The position numbers and the translations under genes are program-made. A stretch of 64,000 bases of DNA from contig CAJNDT010000947.1 in the NCBI GenBank assembly GCA_905221615.1, positions 46,971-110,970 on the forward strand. The letters run 5' to 3'. Of the stretch, positions 9,348 to 18,469 are shown piece after piece; position 1 is the stretch's first letter; every line of letters begins with the position of its first letter. The notes beneath the pieces are model-generated. The model searched no databases, was not told the origin of the DNA, and saw only the letters and a list, made by a program, of their open reading frames with translations. The DNA comes from Symbiodinium sp. CCMP2592 (taxonomy: Eukaryota > Sar > Dinophyceae > Suessiales > Symbiodiniaceae).

Positions 9348-9905
9348 ATGGACATCCCGTCACATGTCATGGCTTCGATTATTCTGCGAGTCACGGTGCA
9401 AACCGTGCCAGTGATCTTCGGTGCCCTGCCCTCTGAGGCCACCCGACAGTTAATGCGTGCCATAGGGTCGCAGGAACGTCGGGAAGCAACCCAGCGATTC
9501 CGGCTATTGCACGCTGAGTATGTCTCCCGGCTTGTCGCTTACGTAGCATCGCTTCGGTTACATCGCTTTCGTGTTGCGGAGAACGTGCACCTGGCGGTGA
9601 GGCTTGGCGTGCAAGTATGCACTACCATTGAACAGTTTGATTTAATGGCAGTTGTCACCATCGCTTCCACCTCGCGTTCTATGTGCCGGGTGGTCCAATC
9701 AGTCAGTGGTGCGGCTCATTGTATTAGAACCGCTGACTTGCAGGCTGCGCTAATTGAGCTACAACCTTGGTCCTTTGCCTGCCCTGCTCTCTGGGGGATG
9801 CCCTTTTTCCTCATGGAACCCGAGTGCGCGCTGCCAATCACACAGATACGCCCGCCTTTACAGCTGGGCGACCAAAATGAAGACGTGCCGGCGGAGCTCC
9901 CATGA
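9348..9905 (+). CDS. F-box-like small protein, paralogue B (longest copy)
   Basis: A 185-residue ORF from the ATG at 9348. The N-terminal half has a hydrophobic helix (VMASIILRVTVQTVPVIFGA) and a basic region. The second half (VRLGVQV onward) aligns with the ORF at 8515, including FDLMAVVTIASTSRSM and the LPITQIRPP ending. An N-terminal segment also matches the fragment at 10292 (a PVxF..xPS....LM pattern). The function is not known; an F-box-like protein interaction role is only a suggestion from the helical pattern. PLE-1 carries a distantly similar ORF at 21511, so this cluster could derive from a related element. Confidence 0.45.
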   Translation: MDIPSHVMASIILRVTVQTVPVIFGALPSEATRQLMRAIGSQERREATQRFRLLHAEYVSRLVAYVASLRLHRFRVAENVHLAVRLGVQVCTTIEQFDLMAVVTIASTSRSMCRVVQSVSGAAHCIRTADLQAALIELQPWSFACPALWGMPFFLMEPECALPITQIRPPLQLGDQNEDVPAELP

Positions 9906-9938
9906 CTGTACGGGCGTCTACGGCCTGTCACTTCGTGA

Positions 9939-9969
9939 ACCCTTGTGATGCCCTTGTGGTAAGCTGGGT
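9939..9969 (+). repeat. Hairpin motif H1 (five-copy family)
   Basis: Outer stem ACCC/GGGT, then TTGTGATG on the 5' side and AAGCT on the 3' side, with a short inner stem (GCC/GGT) and a TTGT apex. This is the most divergent copy, and its outer stem keeps pairing with changed bases. Confidence 0.5.
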
Positions 9970-10022
9970 TGCTCCTTATACAATGTGCCCTGGCCCTTTC
10001 GGCGCAGTGGCCATTTGCTATT

Positions 10023-10053
10023 GCCCTTGCGAAACCCGTGTGGTAAGCTGGGC
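10023..10053 (+). repeat. Hairpin motif H2
   Basis: Outer stem GCCC/GGGC, internal strands TTGCGAA and AAGCT, and inner stem ACC/GGT closing a short loop. It shares its internal-loop bases with the other four copies while the inner stem differs. Confidence 0.55.
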
Positions 10054-10441
10054 CGCATTCTACGTGTAAATGCCTTGGGGATTTTGGCTTTGCACTGTTT
10101 ACCGGTTCATAGACTTGCGGCCCCTTGGCTCGTAAACCGTCTTCGCCCCGGGAGGCTGTCCCAAGTGTCCCACGTTTTTACGTTGGCTTGGTTGCCTCAC
10201 ATGACGGGGTTGACGCCACTGCCTAGCAAGTGTCCGCGCAGTTTTCTACTTGCCACACAGCCATCGGCTATAGCACAAGTAGAGGTGGAGCCATGGCAGC
10301 CTCGGACGACGCTCTAGTGCGGCTAGCCTCTTGTGTGTCGGTGTACACATTACCGGTGCTTTTTACTGCCCCTCCGAGTGTCAAGCCTGCCCTAATGTGT
10401 CTTTGGTTATTTGGCCGGCACCCGGCGTGGGCACTCTCTTT

Positions 10442-10473
10442 GCCCTTGCGAAACCCCTTGCGGGAAGCTGGGC
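10442..10473 (+). repeat. Hairpin motif H3
   Basis: Outer stem GCCC/GGGC, internal strands TTGCGAAA and AAGCT, and inner stem CCC/GGG around a CTTGC loop. The inner pairing is kept with bases different from H2 and H5. Confidence 0.55.
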
Positions 10474-10530
10474 GAATGGGACCAATGCCAAACCTTCTTG
10501 TTTATTTGACCAATTATAGCTGGGCTGCCA

Positions 10531-10565
10531 GCCCTTGCGAGACCCACCTGGATGGGAAGATGGGC
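10531..10565 (+). repeat. Hairpin motif H4
   Basis: Outer stem GCCC/GGGC, internal strands TTGCGAGA and AAGAT, and inner stem CCCA/TGGG around CCTGGA. It carries one substitution (AAGAT) in the otherwise conserved 3' internal strand. Confidence 0.55.
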
Positions 10566-10609
10566 GTTGGCTTGCTTCTTATATTATCGCATCCAATTTC
10601 CAATGTCTA

Positions 10610-10644
10610 GCCCTTGCGAGGCCCACCTCTGTGGGAAGCTGGGC
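10610..10644 (+). repeat. Hairpin motif H5 (best formed)
   Basis: Outer stem GCCC/GGGC, internal strands TTGCGAGG and AAGCT, and a five-pair inner stem CCCAC/GTGGG closed by CTCT. The 5' and 3' internal strands can also form two G-C pairs in the middle, giving three short stems separated by two internal loops. Confidence 0.6.
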
Positions 10645-10697
10645 TGTAGGCTGTTGCCATCAGTGCTTGCTGGTTCTCGCCTGGCATTATGGAGACC

Positions 10698-10834
10698 TGA
10701 TGGCTTCCTGTGGCCTCCTCGGTGAATTGGACAATTTTGATGGCGGCCATTGCGCGACCCAAGTCTTACGGGGAGCAGGGCCAGTGATCCGGCACGTAGC
10801 TAGGATCCTTGAGCTGAACGATTTCGCCGACTAA
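10698..10834 (+). other. Short coding-like fragment downstream of the hairpin motifs
   Basis: The ATG at 10698 opens MASCGLLGELDNFDGG and the frame ends RILELNDFAD at the TAA. The peptide is well composed and follows H5, but it has no recognisable domain and is only about 45 residues. It may be another eroded unit of the tandem family. Confidence 0.2.
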
Positions 10835-11524
10835 GTCTGTATGTCGCAGCTCGTTTCACCTGCACAGGTAGTTTGCGCTTTTCTTTGTTGTTTGGTAGTT
10901 CTTGTAGTTCTTACTGGGACCGAGTACAGCAACTTGCTGCTTTGAGGCCCGCCCACGCCAAAAAACGGGGTGAACAAGGCCGTTGTTTGGTGGGGAAGGT
11001 CTGTGGAGTGCCTGCTGGATTCTTGGCGTGGCCTTCGATACGACATCGTTGTGGACTTGTGTGCACCATCGCAACACAAGAGGACCTTGGGGCTGGCTGT
11101 TGTTCAAAAGAACTAGAACGGCGGCCCGAGCTCCGACTTTGGACTCTACCGGTGGTCTTGGACAGCTCTAGGCAGCGCCAGATTTCTCTTTCCGCATAAT
11201 TGCTGTTTGTTCGTTCCCGAGCTCGGACAGGCCTTTCTACTGCAGTCTGCAATTCACCCAGGTTTCTCCGGCACTGGTTCAATTTTGTTGCGGACTTTGA
11301 AGGGCTTTGAGGGTGGAGCAAGGCTTCCAGGGGTTCAAGAGGCTTGAAGAGGCTTCGAAGGGGGGCTTTAAGGGATTTTGAAGGGACTTCAAAGGGAGCT
11401 TCCGACGGGGCGGCTTGAAGGAAAGGGGATGAAGGGGGTTTCGAAGCCTTCAAAAGGGGGGTGCAACACGTTGTGTTTTCTTCAAATTTCCCCATAAATC
11501 GAGTTCGTGTGGCTTCTTCTTTTG
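10835..11524. other. Intergenic region with degenerate purine-rich repeats
   Basis: No gene is seen. From about 11290 to 11460 the plus strand repeats variants of GGCTTGAAG / AAGGGGCTT, giving a purine-rich low-complexity tract. It ends at the left direct repeat of PLE-1. The last 60 bp resembles the sequence around 23042-23105 just beyond the right repeat (GGCTTCTT...TTTTGTG), which may be chance. Confidence 0.4.
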
Positions 11525-11959
11525 TGTTTGTGTTATTCTGCTGTACATGCGACAAACCTGCATTCACATGTTCACTTTTCCTCGGCATTTCTGGTTGAAT
11601 TTCGTTGTTGGTTTTTGCTTTGACCCATGATTTTTCCTGTTTTCATGTTCTTTTTGCTTTTAAGTTTGCAGGGGGCGTGGCGGTCACATCCTAGCCACGC
11701 CAACGAAGCTATGGATGTTGACTGGATGGGTTCACAGACGTGTGAGCCTGTACCTGCGAAAAAGCTGGGCCCCTGAGCCAGCGAGATTAGAAAAAAGTTT
11801 CTTTTGAACAAGGCAGGTTTGCAGGTTTGAACACGTCTTTCGCTTGTTTTGAAGTTTTGCACGGTTGCTACAATCTGTTTGAACATGTCCATGAGAGTAT
11901 CCGCATCGGACGATCAGAACATCCAGAAGGCCGGGTCAGTAGGAGCCTTTCCAGTTGTG
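11525..11959 (+). repeat. Left 435-bp direct repeat of PLE-1
   Basis: Base-for-base comparison with 22580-23014 shows no difference from the T at 11525 to the G at 11959, a constant offset of 11,055. Such identity implies recent insertion or gene conversion. The repeat contains no ORF of its own on the plus strand. Confidence 0.85.
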
Positions 11960-12193
11960 TTCGGCAAGAGCTCCCTCACGAGGGCCTTGTCGCTATTCGG
12001 CGAAGTTGCCGGCCCACCGGGGTTCTTGTGTTAGCAGGTCTGGAAATCAATTCCGTTTCACAACATGTTCAAGTGGAGATCACTGAGTGGAAATCGCATT
12101 TCTGGAAATCAGATCGGAGTTGCATTCTGGAGTCGCTTCTTGAGATCATTCCGGCTTGAGCTTTGCAGTCAGTTGTTGCTCTCATTTGCTGCC

Positions 12194-13582
12194 ATGGATC
12201 GTGAACGTTCCCCCCGCCGCAATCCTTTCTGGAGCTCCTCTTTGCCTGCTTCGGTCCCACCTACCCCTGAGAGTTGGCAGCACCCTGCTCCCCGACCCGC
12301 CCCACCAGTGAACAGACCGGCAGTGCTTCAGCCACAAAATCTTACGTGGCAACCCAATCCACGCATTGCTCAGATTATGAACATCTCGCCAACCCCTCGC
12401 ATTCCAGGCCTCCCTTCCCCTCCTGCTGCAAACTCCCCGAGAGTCTTCGGCCCGATGATGCCCGCTGAGTTTTGCCAGAACCCAAATTATTTGGATTCCC
12501 GTTGTATTGCAGGCTTGAACTTGGCCCGTTGGGTAAAGAAGACTGATTGGACAGTTCGAAAGCAGATTGATGGATGTCCGACCCACATGATACCGCTTCA
12601 CTCGTTGCTTTATCAAGGTTGGAATTCGTATTGGGTGCGCCACATTGCCGAAGGAAAGCCGACTTTCTTTGCAGGCTTCAAATCGATCGGTGAAGTTGTA
12701 TTTTGCCATGCCTTGTTTGGAAAGTTGCGAGATGAAGACGTCGACTTGGATGAGCTTGCCTCTATTGTGCTTGGTATCAGTGACCCAGCTTCCAAGAGCA
12801 GCGGTTCGGATTCAAAGTCGCAGGCCACACATTTGCTGGCACAGAAGGTCGTTGACTACATGCTAGGTCTGTATCCTCAGGCCTCTGTCGACACAGAGAA
12901 GGCAGCCATGGCCAATCAGATTCAGATTCTTCAACAACAACTTGCGAATTTCGAGAATGCTTCCCCCTCCCGATCTTCTAATCCAGAGGTTGCAGGTTCG
13001 AAAACGTTGCCGATTGAAGAAAGCCCCCAAGGACGTGTGCCGGAGTCTGCGCCCTCAGCTCAGAAAGTTCCGGATGGTGCCACTCGCCTTCTTCGTGGTC
13101 AGACGGCTGAGCCTAAAACCAGTCTCATGCAGGCATTCCAGAAAGGCAAACCATCCGGGAATCACGCTGAACCTTTGAGTGTCGAGCCCGATGAAGCTGA
13201 GACCCAGAGTCGCAACCCAGGCAATTCGAGTTCAGCTCCTCAGCCTGAGTATGGAACATCCTCGCATGTTGGACAGGTTCTGAAGATTGTTCTCACGGAT
13301 CCCAGCAAACGTCACTTCTTGAGTCGCAGTTGGAAGGCTTGCAAGTCGGACAAAGAAGTATCGACGTGGATTGAAGGATTGAACTTGAGCAAGAACAACC
13401 GACAGAAGCTCCAAACATGGACAGCTCATGTCCAACGATGGCATGCGGACCTTCCTTCCAATGAGCAGGCCGAATTGGATCAGGTTGTTGCCAATTGGGG
13501 CGTACCCATCCGTGACATTCCCAAGCTTAAGGCGAATTCTCTGCTCCGTATTCTTGCTGCCGGAACAATTCTCGTGGCTTGA
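12194..13582 (+). CDS. PLE-1 ORF1: Gag-like protein
   Basis: About 460 residues from the ATG at 12194 (MDRERSPRRNPF). An in-frame upstream ATG at 12065 exists, but it opens a stretch of different composition. A Pro-rich N-terminal part is followed by a compact hydrophobic/aromatic domain (LARWVKKTDWTVRKQIDG), a short heptad-like helix (IQILQQQLANFENA), a disordered Ser/Pro linker and a basic C-terminal domain (HFLSRSWKACKSD). There is no zinc knuckle. I infer an RNA-binding structural role from its position. It ends in UGA followed by CUA, in frame with ORF2. Confidence 0.6.
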   Translation: MDRERSPRRNPFWSSSLPASVPPTPESWQHPAPRPAPPVNRPAVLQPQNLTWQPNPRIAQIMNISPTPRIPGLPSPPAANSPRVFGPMMPAEFCQNPNYLDSRCIAGLNLARWVKKTDWTVRKQIDGCPTHMIPLHSLLYQGWNSYWVRHIAEGKPTFFAGFKSIGEVVFCHALFGKLRDEDVDLDELASIVLGISDPASKSSGSDSKSQATHLLAQKVVDYMLGLYPQASVDTEKAAMANQIQILQQQLANFENASPSRSSNPEVAGSKTLPIEESPQGRVPESAPSAQKVPDGATRLLRGQTAEPKTSLMQAFQKGKPSGNHAEPLSVEPDEAETQSRNPGNSSSAPQPEYGTSSHVGQVLKIVLTDPSKRHFLSRSWKACKSDKEVSTWIEGLNLSKNNRQKLQTWTAHVQRWHADLPSNEQAELDQVVANWGVPIRDIPKLKANSLLRILAAGTILVA

Positions 13583-13588
13583 CTACAG
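13580..13588 (+). promoter_or_regulatory. Candidate readthrough site between ORF1 and ORF2 of PLE-1 (UGA CUA CAG)
   Basis: The stop of ORF1 is TGA followed by CTACAG, and the next frame is the same frame. The context is the same UGA-CUA as at 2614. The first in-frame ATG downstream is 42 codons into ORF2, before the endonuclease motifs, so internal initiation is also possible. Confidence 0.5.
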
Positions 13589-16432
13589 GCCATATTGGAT
13601 GCCAGGGACGTGTATCGCACTGACCATCCGCCACAAGGTTGGTGGAAACGGCACCGAAGTGAAGTGGATTTGCTTCGGAATGCTCATTTATTTTTCCAAG
13701 GTCTCTACGAGACCCCTACCATGTTCGGACGACAATGCATGGATATTGTTATTTGGATCCGTGGAAAACTCCTTTTGCTTGCTTGTGAGTTCGGGCTTGT
13801 ACAGTCGCCATTGACCTCTCAGCTACGTTTAAAATGCTCCAGCTACACCTGGAAATTCTTTCAGACGCAGTCGGTGATCTATTGTCGCATCTTTCTTCAG
13901 CCTGAGTTACAGAAATTCATGTATGTCGGATCATCATCCCAAACACTGGGCGACCGTGAGCGTACAAGATGGGGGAAATTCCAACAGATCAAGGCCGGCA
14001 AGTCAGTGTGCGGTGAACTTTCGTTGTTTTGGCATTATCGACGACAGAATTATCACATGGCCATTCCTCTGTTGATCATGCACGTCCCACAGGCCGATTG
14101 CTTGCACACGATTGAGCAGACTTTTATCAACTTGCTACAGCCTCACCTAAATGCTCCTTGGGTTCGCTCTCTTGTCAGAGCAAAACATGCACAGCTTGCC
14201 AACTCGGATCCAGTCAGATGTGTTCGGCGATTTGTGACCTCGTGGAGAACCTTCCGACGCTTTCGACGTCGGAATTTCCAGCTCACTGGAATGACTCCTT
14301 CGGTCTTCCGGTCGACACACATTGTTCAGAACATTGTATACAGTTATCAGATTCTGTTTGACTTAGCTTCCGACGGGCTGAAGTCCTTCCTTGCCCAAAA
14401 ATATCTGCGCAGCAATCGAGTTGACTCGGATTTTCTCTATAGATTATTCAGGATGGCCACTCATCTGGGTGACCCGTTCTATGAGACGATCTGCAGGTCC
14501 AGATTGAACACTGTTCTGCAATTTCGACAGTTGAGGTGCCCGACTACATGCCGCCCCCTTTCCACTCCGTTCTTGCTACCTGAAGTAGGCTTTAAACGCT
14601 TGGTTCGCGGCATGTTGAGAGATATTCTGGATGTATCGACGGATCGACTGCTGCCGTACCACATTCCAGCGACATCGCTTGTTGCCAAAAGTCACCCTAA
14701 AATCAAGGATGTGCTGTTTTCACATAAACCCATCCTGCAGTCGTGGGACCCGAACGAGGAGCCGCAACACGCTGGTGTCACATGTTGCTGCCATGAACTT
14801 CTTCGACGTCATCCACACCTGACTGTTGTCCAGGGTCACATTGCTTCTTCTGCCACGTTGTTGACCCTGCCACCTGATTTGACTCAGTTGGCCCAGTCCA
14901 GTTGCTCCAATCCGGTATTCATGAACGCCACGGATCATTGGACGATGTTTCTTGAAGACGTGAGGCATTGGATTGATCACCATGGCTTGATGCATTATCC
15001 GACTGTTGATATTCGAAGTGTGTGGCAGAAGGCCTGGAAGCTGCACTCCCAACACGTTGGAACACATTGGTCAGTGGATCAGGTTCGTGAGTTGCGAAGA
15101 AGGACCAACTGCTTGGTGTGGCATGTCCGTGACCATGAAGGCTCGCATGCGCATGTTTTCTGTCCCGTGAAGTATTGGATGATGCTCCAGAACACTTTTA
15201 CTGCTGAATCGGTCTTCAAGCCATTGTCGTTAAATCCCTCGACAATTATGGTTCAGATGGAACATGCAGTGCCACCTCGCATTCTTGAATCCTTTCCCTT
15301 CCGTTTTGGATCTCGTGCTGCCCGTGTGTCATGGGCTTACATTCTCCCCAAGTTCAAGAAAGAATGGAAAGGAGGCAGGCCAATCGTTAGTTTTGCCTCT
15401 CACCCGGCTCGCCAGTTCTTGGTTGTGATGGCGCGAGTCACAGAGATGCTTGTCGCTGAAGTGTGTCCTCACACTCGATCTTACAACGATGCAATCTTGC
15501 TTTGGCAGAACATACATGCTTTCTTTGAGAAGCGATGTCACAGCTCGGATCAAGACAGACAGAAGCTTGCCATGCACAATCAAGACTTGTCAGGTTTTTT
15601 CGTGAGCATTCCACGGGAACGGTTCATGATTACCTTTCGCATATTGCTTTGTCGTTTTTACGACGTCTCGGATGCGGATCTTGATCATGCTTTAAAAGGC
15701 GTTGTGGTGACTGTGGACTTGGAAAACAACATGTCTGTTATGAAAACTATCCGCGGTCGGCATTGCCTGTTGAATGACAAACGAGTGGCCGTCCCAATGG
15801 ACCTATTTCTGGAAGCTGTACAGGTGTCCTTCAAGTTCAATCTATTCATGGTGGGTCAGCAGGCCATTCAACAGATTCGAGGTGCACCGATGGGAAGCCA
15901 CTTTTCCCCGGCAGCTTGCCATGCTGTGGTAAGCCTATACGAGCACATGTACTTCGGCAAATGTCTGTTAGAGTCTTCTCGCCTGCCAACCTTCGGCCTT
16001 GTCGTTCGATATGTCGACAACCGGATGAGTTTGATTCTTGATCGCCATGCCAACTATGCTGCCGTGCAAGCTTTTCTGCACCAAGATGTATACATACCGC
16101 CCATCGTTCTTGAGTATGAGGATGGAGACCTTTTCCTGGGTTTTCATGTGGATGTACAGGAACTACGAGTACAGTATGTCCAGCCTGTTGAGACCTGGAA
16201 GTTCTTGCACCCCAACTCTGCCGCAAACACACGGACACTGTTAAGCAGCTTTCGATCCAGAGCTCACCTGATTGCACGTGCTTCTTGGCCGTTGGAACAG
16301 CGGGAGGCCGATCTCGAACAGCTACTGCAGTCCTATGTACGACAGGGATTCGATCCGCTGCTGATGCACCCCATTCTGAAACGTGTTAGGCTACAGTTTA
16401 ACAATCTTCGCGCTCGCCCGACTGCAGTGTAA
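13583..16432 (+). CDS. PLE-1 ORF2: GIY-YIG endonuclease and reverse transcriptase
   Basis: About 945 residues. Counting from 13595, residues 94-96 read VIY and 110-112 YVG (the GIY and YIG motifs). A conserved Arg cluster lies at 121-125 and the metal-binding Glu at 174 within TIEQTFINLLQPHLN. The RT follows, with NQDLSGFFVSIP (motif A), QIRGAPMGSHFSPAA (motif B) and RYVDNRMSL (motif C; Y806-N809). The second Asp of the usual YVDD is Asn. LEYEDGDLFLGFHVDV fits the later palm motifs. Penelope-like enzymes nick DNA with GIY-YIG and prime cDNA synthesis at the nick. Identification is confident; activity is uncertain because of the Asn. Confidence 0.85.
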   Translation, partial: LQAILDARDVYRTDHPPQGWWKRHRSEVDLLRNAHLFFQGLYETPTMFGRQCMDIVIWIRGKLLLLACEFGLVQSPLTSQLRLKCSSYTWKFFQTQSVIYCRIFLQPELQKFMYVGSSSQTLGDRERTRWGKFQQIKAGKSVCGELSLFWHYRRQNYHMAIPLLIMHVPQADCLHTIEQTFINLLQPHLNAPWVRSLVRAKHAQLANSDPVRCVRRFVTSWRTFRRFRRRNFQLTGMTPSVFRSTHIVQNIVYSYQILFDLASDGLKSFLAQKYLRSNRVDSDFLYRLFRMATHLGDPFYETICRSRLNTVLQFRQLRCPTTCRPLSTPFLLPEVGFKRLVRGMLRDILDVSTDRLLPYHIPATSLVAKSHPKIKDVLFSHKPILQSWDPNEEPQHAGVTCCCHELLRRHPHLTVVQGHIASSATLLTLPPDLTQLAQSSCSNPVFMNATDHWTMFLEDVRHWIDHHGLMHYPTVDIRSVWQKAWKLHSQHVGTHWSVDQVRELRRRTNCLVWHVRDHEGSHAHVFCPVKYWMMLQNTFTAESVFKPLSLNPSTIMVQMEHAVPPRILESFPFRFGSRAARVSWAYILPKFKKEWKGGRPIVSFASHPARQFLVVMARVTEMLVAEVCPHTRSYNDAILLWQNIHAFFEKRCHSSDQDRQKLAMHNQDLSGFFVSIPRERFMITFRILLCRFYDVSDADLDHALKGVVVTVDLENNMSVMKTIRGRHCLLNDKRVAVPMDLFLEAVQVSFKFNLFMVGQQAIQQIRGAPMGSHFSPAACHAVVSLYEHMYFGKCLLESSRLPTFGLVVRYVDNRMSLILDRHANYAAVQAFLHQDVYIPPIVLEYEDGDLFLGFHVDVQELRVQYVQPVETWKFLHPNSAANTRTLLSSFRSRAHLIARASWPLEQREADLEQLLQSYVRQGFDPLLMHPILKRVRLQFNNLRARPTAV

Positions 16433-16569
16433 ACAGACTTTGCTTTCGCTCATGCCCGCGTTTGCATAGTGCTTCAGCCCATGTACCATTGAGCTGGTTG
16501 CTTGCCATGTATCCTTTGCTCGAGAACTTTTGTGCCTTGTATTTTCTGTAGCTTCCTGCAAACTCGACC

Positions 16570-18234
16570 ATGTCCGCGGAAGACAGTCTTAATCTGTTCC
16601 CGAAGTCCTCGGGCCCTCCTGGCCCTGTAAGTGGCTCCGTGGAAATGTATATTCGAAAGAGGGTTGCACAAGAGGTGAACCGAGCCCTTGCACCGCTAGA
16701 CACACTTCCAGCATGGGCACAGCCGACCGGAAGCGCTTCCGGAGGCCGCCGCGCTCTCCCTCCACCACCTGCCCCTCCTTCTTCTTCTTCGACTCCTTCG
16801 CTCCCTCAAGTTCATGTGGATGCTGCACTTCCCCGAGCTCCTCCCCCTTCGCCTTTCTTGACTCTCACTGAAGGAAGTGGATCTTCGGCCCAGTCTATTC
16901 AGATTCATGATGAAGGTATGGCAAATCGGGTTATTGAAAGCCTGACCTCTGTTCGGTTGTTTGGCACTAATCGGGACGATCGGTCAAGGAGCCCGGTTTT
17001 GAAGCCGTGCCCGCCTCTCCCACGAAAGCGTCGTCAGCTTGCCGATGAGGAACGTCTACCTATTGAAGACAAGCCGTCATCCTCCGCCCAGCTTGCTATT
17101 GTTGACGCCAGCCTCGACAAGTATGCAGTTCCGGATGGACCGGAGCTTCCAGCTCCCTCGACCGAATGGGTTTGTGTTCAGCCTTCCTCCGGACCACCGA
17201 TTTGGGTCCAATTTCTGGAACCTACAAAGTTGGACAGGCCTGATGTTCAACATTCGATGTGGCCCCAATTCTATACCATTCGGGCTGTTGCAGGAATGAA
17301 TGTGTGGAATTTCGATCCCACCGCCTCCGAAAAAGAAAAGAAGAAGTATTGGTCTGAGATTGAACGGGTATTGTTACATTACCGGACTGCGATCATGAAG
17401 GACGTCAATCGTATCAAAAGTGCGGCCGAAATTATTGTTCCAGTCTTGCCGACTGGACCCTTTGATCTCCAGGAGAGATGGATAGCTACCATTTTGGCAG
17501 GTGCCGACCATCATGCCAATTACTCATGGTCGGATGCTCAAGGTTACTTTGCTATGGGCCCGGATGCCAAAAAGCAAATTCAGAGCCTTGCCCGTATTCT
17601 ATCCTCCGTGTCTCGCCTTCGCCCTTTTGTTCGAGATGATCTCCAGGCCGGTCGTGGATCTTATTGGTTGTTCCCGGGGAACTCGGACCCGGACACTGGC
17701 CTTATGGATGATGGTTCACATGAAGCTCCCCTAGGAGTTTTCCTTATTTCAACAACGAGGCTTCCGGATGACCCTGCCACCTGTTTCGCTGTGCCCTTTG
17801 TTCACAATACAGTCCCTCAGGACTTGGCTTCGATCATCAATCAGGAAGTTGTCAGACCATCATACTTCGACCGGGCGGACCGCACATGGGTTCCATCCAC
17901 CGGCTTTTACGGCCGCATGACTTGGCCGAAACCTGCTATTCGGCTTCCAAAGCTTGACGGATCTCAGCCGGAGCGTTTGCTCGCTATGAGAAATTCGATG
18001 TTGGGGGCCCGCCGCTTCGGAGGAAAGCAAGTTGATTCTCGTACGTGTGCGGCGCTAGGCTGGACCTTTGTGAGGCAACACACTCATTTCAAGGCTGTCA
18101 ACGCCTCCGATCAAACATTCGGACATCTCGGCGATTTGATTCACGGCCAGGACGGCCGTTGGATGTTTCGTTCCAGTCGGAGTGTCTTAGTCGGCACCGC
18201 TGTCTTTTGGACATCGTGGGCACGTGATGCATAA
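16570..18234 (+). CDS. PLE-1 ORF3: unknown 554-residue protein
   Basis: It starts at an ATG preceded by a pyrimidine tract and TAG (TTTTCTGTAG), a possible splice or trans-splice acceptor. The first 200 residues are low complexity: Pro/Ser-rich with PPPPAPPSSSS and an SRSP dipeptide region. The remainder is a globular domain rich in Trp and aromatic residues (TEWVCVQPSSGPPIWVQ, GRGSYWLFPGNSDPDTG, STGFYGRMTWPKPAI). I recognise no family. It is the third long ORF of the element and shares its strand and spacing, so it is likely part of the element's program. Confidence 0.65.
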   Translation: MSAEDSLNLFPKSSGPPGPVSGSVEMYIRKRVAQEVNRALAPLDTLPAWAQPTGSASGGRRALPPPPAPPSSSSTPSLPQVHVDAALPRAPPPSPFLTLTEGSGSSAQSIQIHDEGMANRVIESLTSVRLFGTNRDDRSRSPVLKPCPPLPRKRRQLADEERLPIEDKPSSSAQLAIVDASLDKYAVPDGPELPAPSTEWVCVQPSSGPPIWVQFLEPTKLDRPDVQHSMWPQFYTIRAVAGMNVWNFDPTASEKEKKKYWSEIERVLLHYRTAIMKDVNRIKSAAEIIVPVLPTGPFDLQERWIATILAGADHHANYSWSDAQGYFAMGPDAKKQIQSLARILSSVSRLRPFVRDDLQAGRGSYWLFPGNSDPDTGLMDDGSHEAPLGVFLISTTRLPDDPATCFAVPFVHNTVPQDLASIINQEVVRPSYFDRADRTWVPSTGFYGRMTWPKPAIRLPKLDGSQPERLLAMRNSMLGARRFGGKQVDSRTCAALGWTFVRQHTHFKAVNASDQTFGHLGDLIHGQDGRWMFRSSRSVLVGTAVFWTSWARDA

Positions 18235-18469
18235 GTGATTGTTGATGCCTCCTTAACCCCGGTTGTCTTCGCTTGTTTTCTTCCTGCTTCAGAGTGAATA
18301 AGACCAATCGCTTGCCCACATTCTGAGTGTTGCACTCCGCCGTGGACCGTACGCCTGAAAACTTAACTGACCGGATGCTAGGGTTTGCAGTCTCAAGTGG
18401 CTAATGCATTGCAGCGCTTGTGCATCATTTCGTCTTGTGTGCTGAACTTTTGCTCAGTCCCATGTAAAC
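18235..18469. other. Inter-ORF spacer in PLE-1
   Basis: No gene is seen. It ends with a pyrimidine-rich stretch and an AG (TTTTGCTCAG) about 15 bases upstream of the ORF4 ATG, a plausible trans-splice acceptor. Confidence 0.35.

Larger units (their letters stand above)
10292..10610 (+). pseudogene. F-box-like family, paralogue C (decayed)
   Basis: The ATG at 10292 opens MAASDDALVRLASCVSVY followed by TLPVLFTAPPSVKPALM. This parallels the N-terminus of the 9348 ORF (TVPVIFGALPSEATRQLM). Similarity is lost after about 45 residues, where hairpin motifs H3 and H4 interrupt it. It is best read as a truncated tandem copy. Confidence 0.35.

Noticed and set aside
10873-11588. Overlapping ORFs on both strands left of PLE-1
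   Set aside because: They arise from purine-rich low-complexity sequence and have no domains.
11572-11892. 106-residue minus-strand ORF present in both PLE-1 repeats (also 22627-22947)
   Set aside because: Identical only because the repeats are identical; no domain, and on the opposite strand from all element genes.
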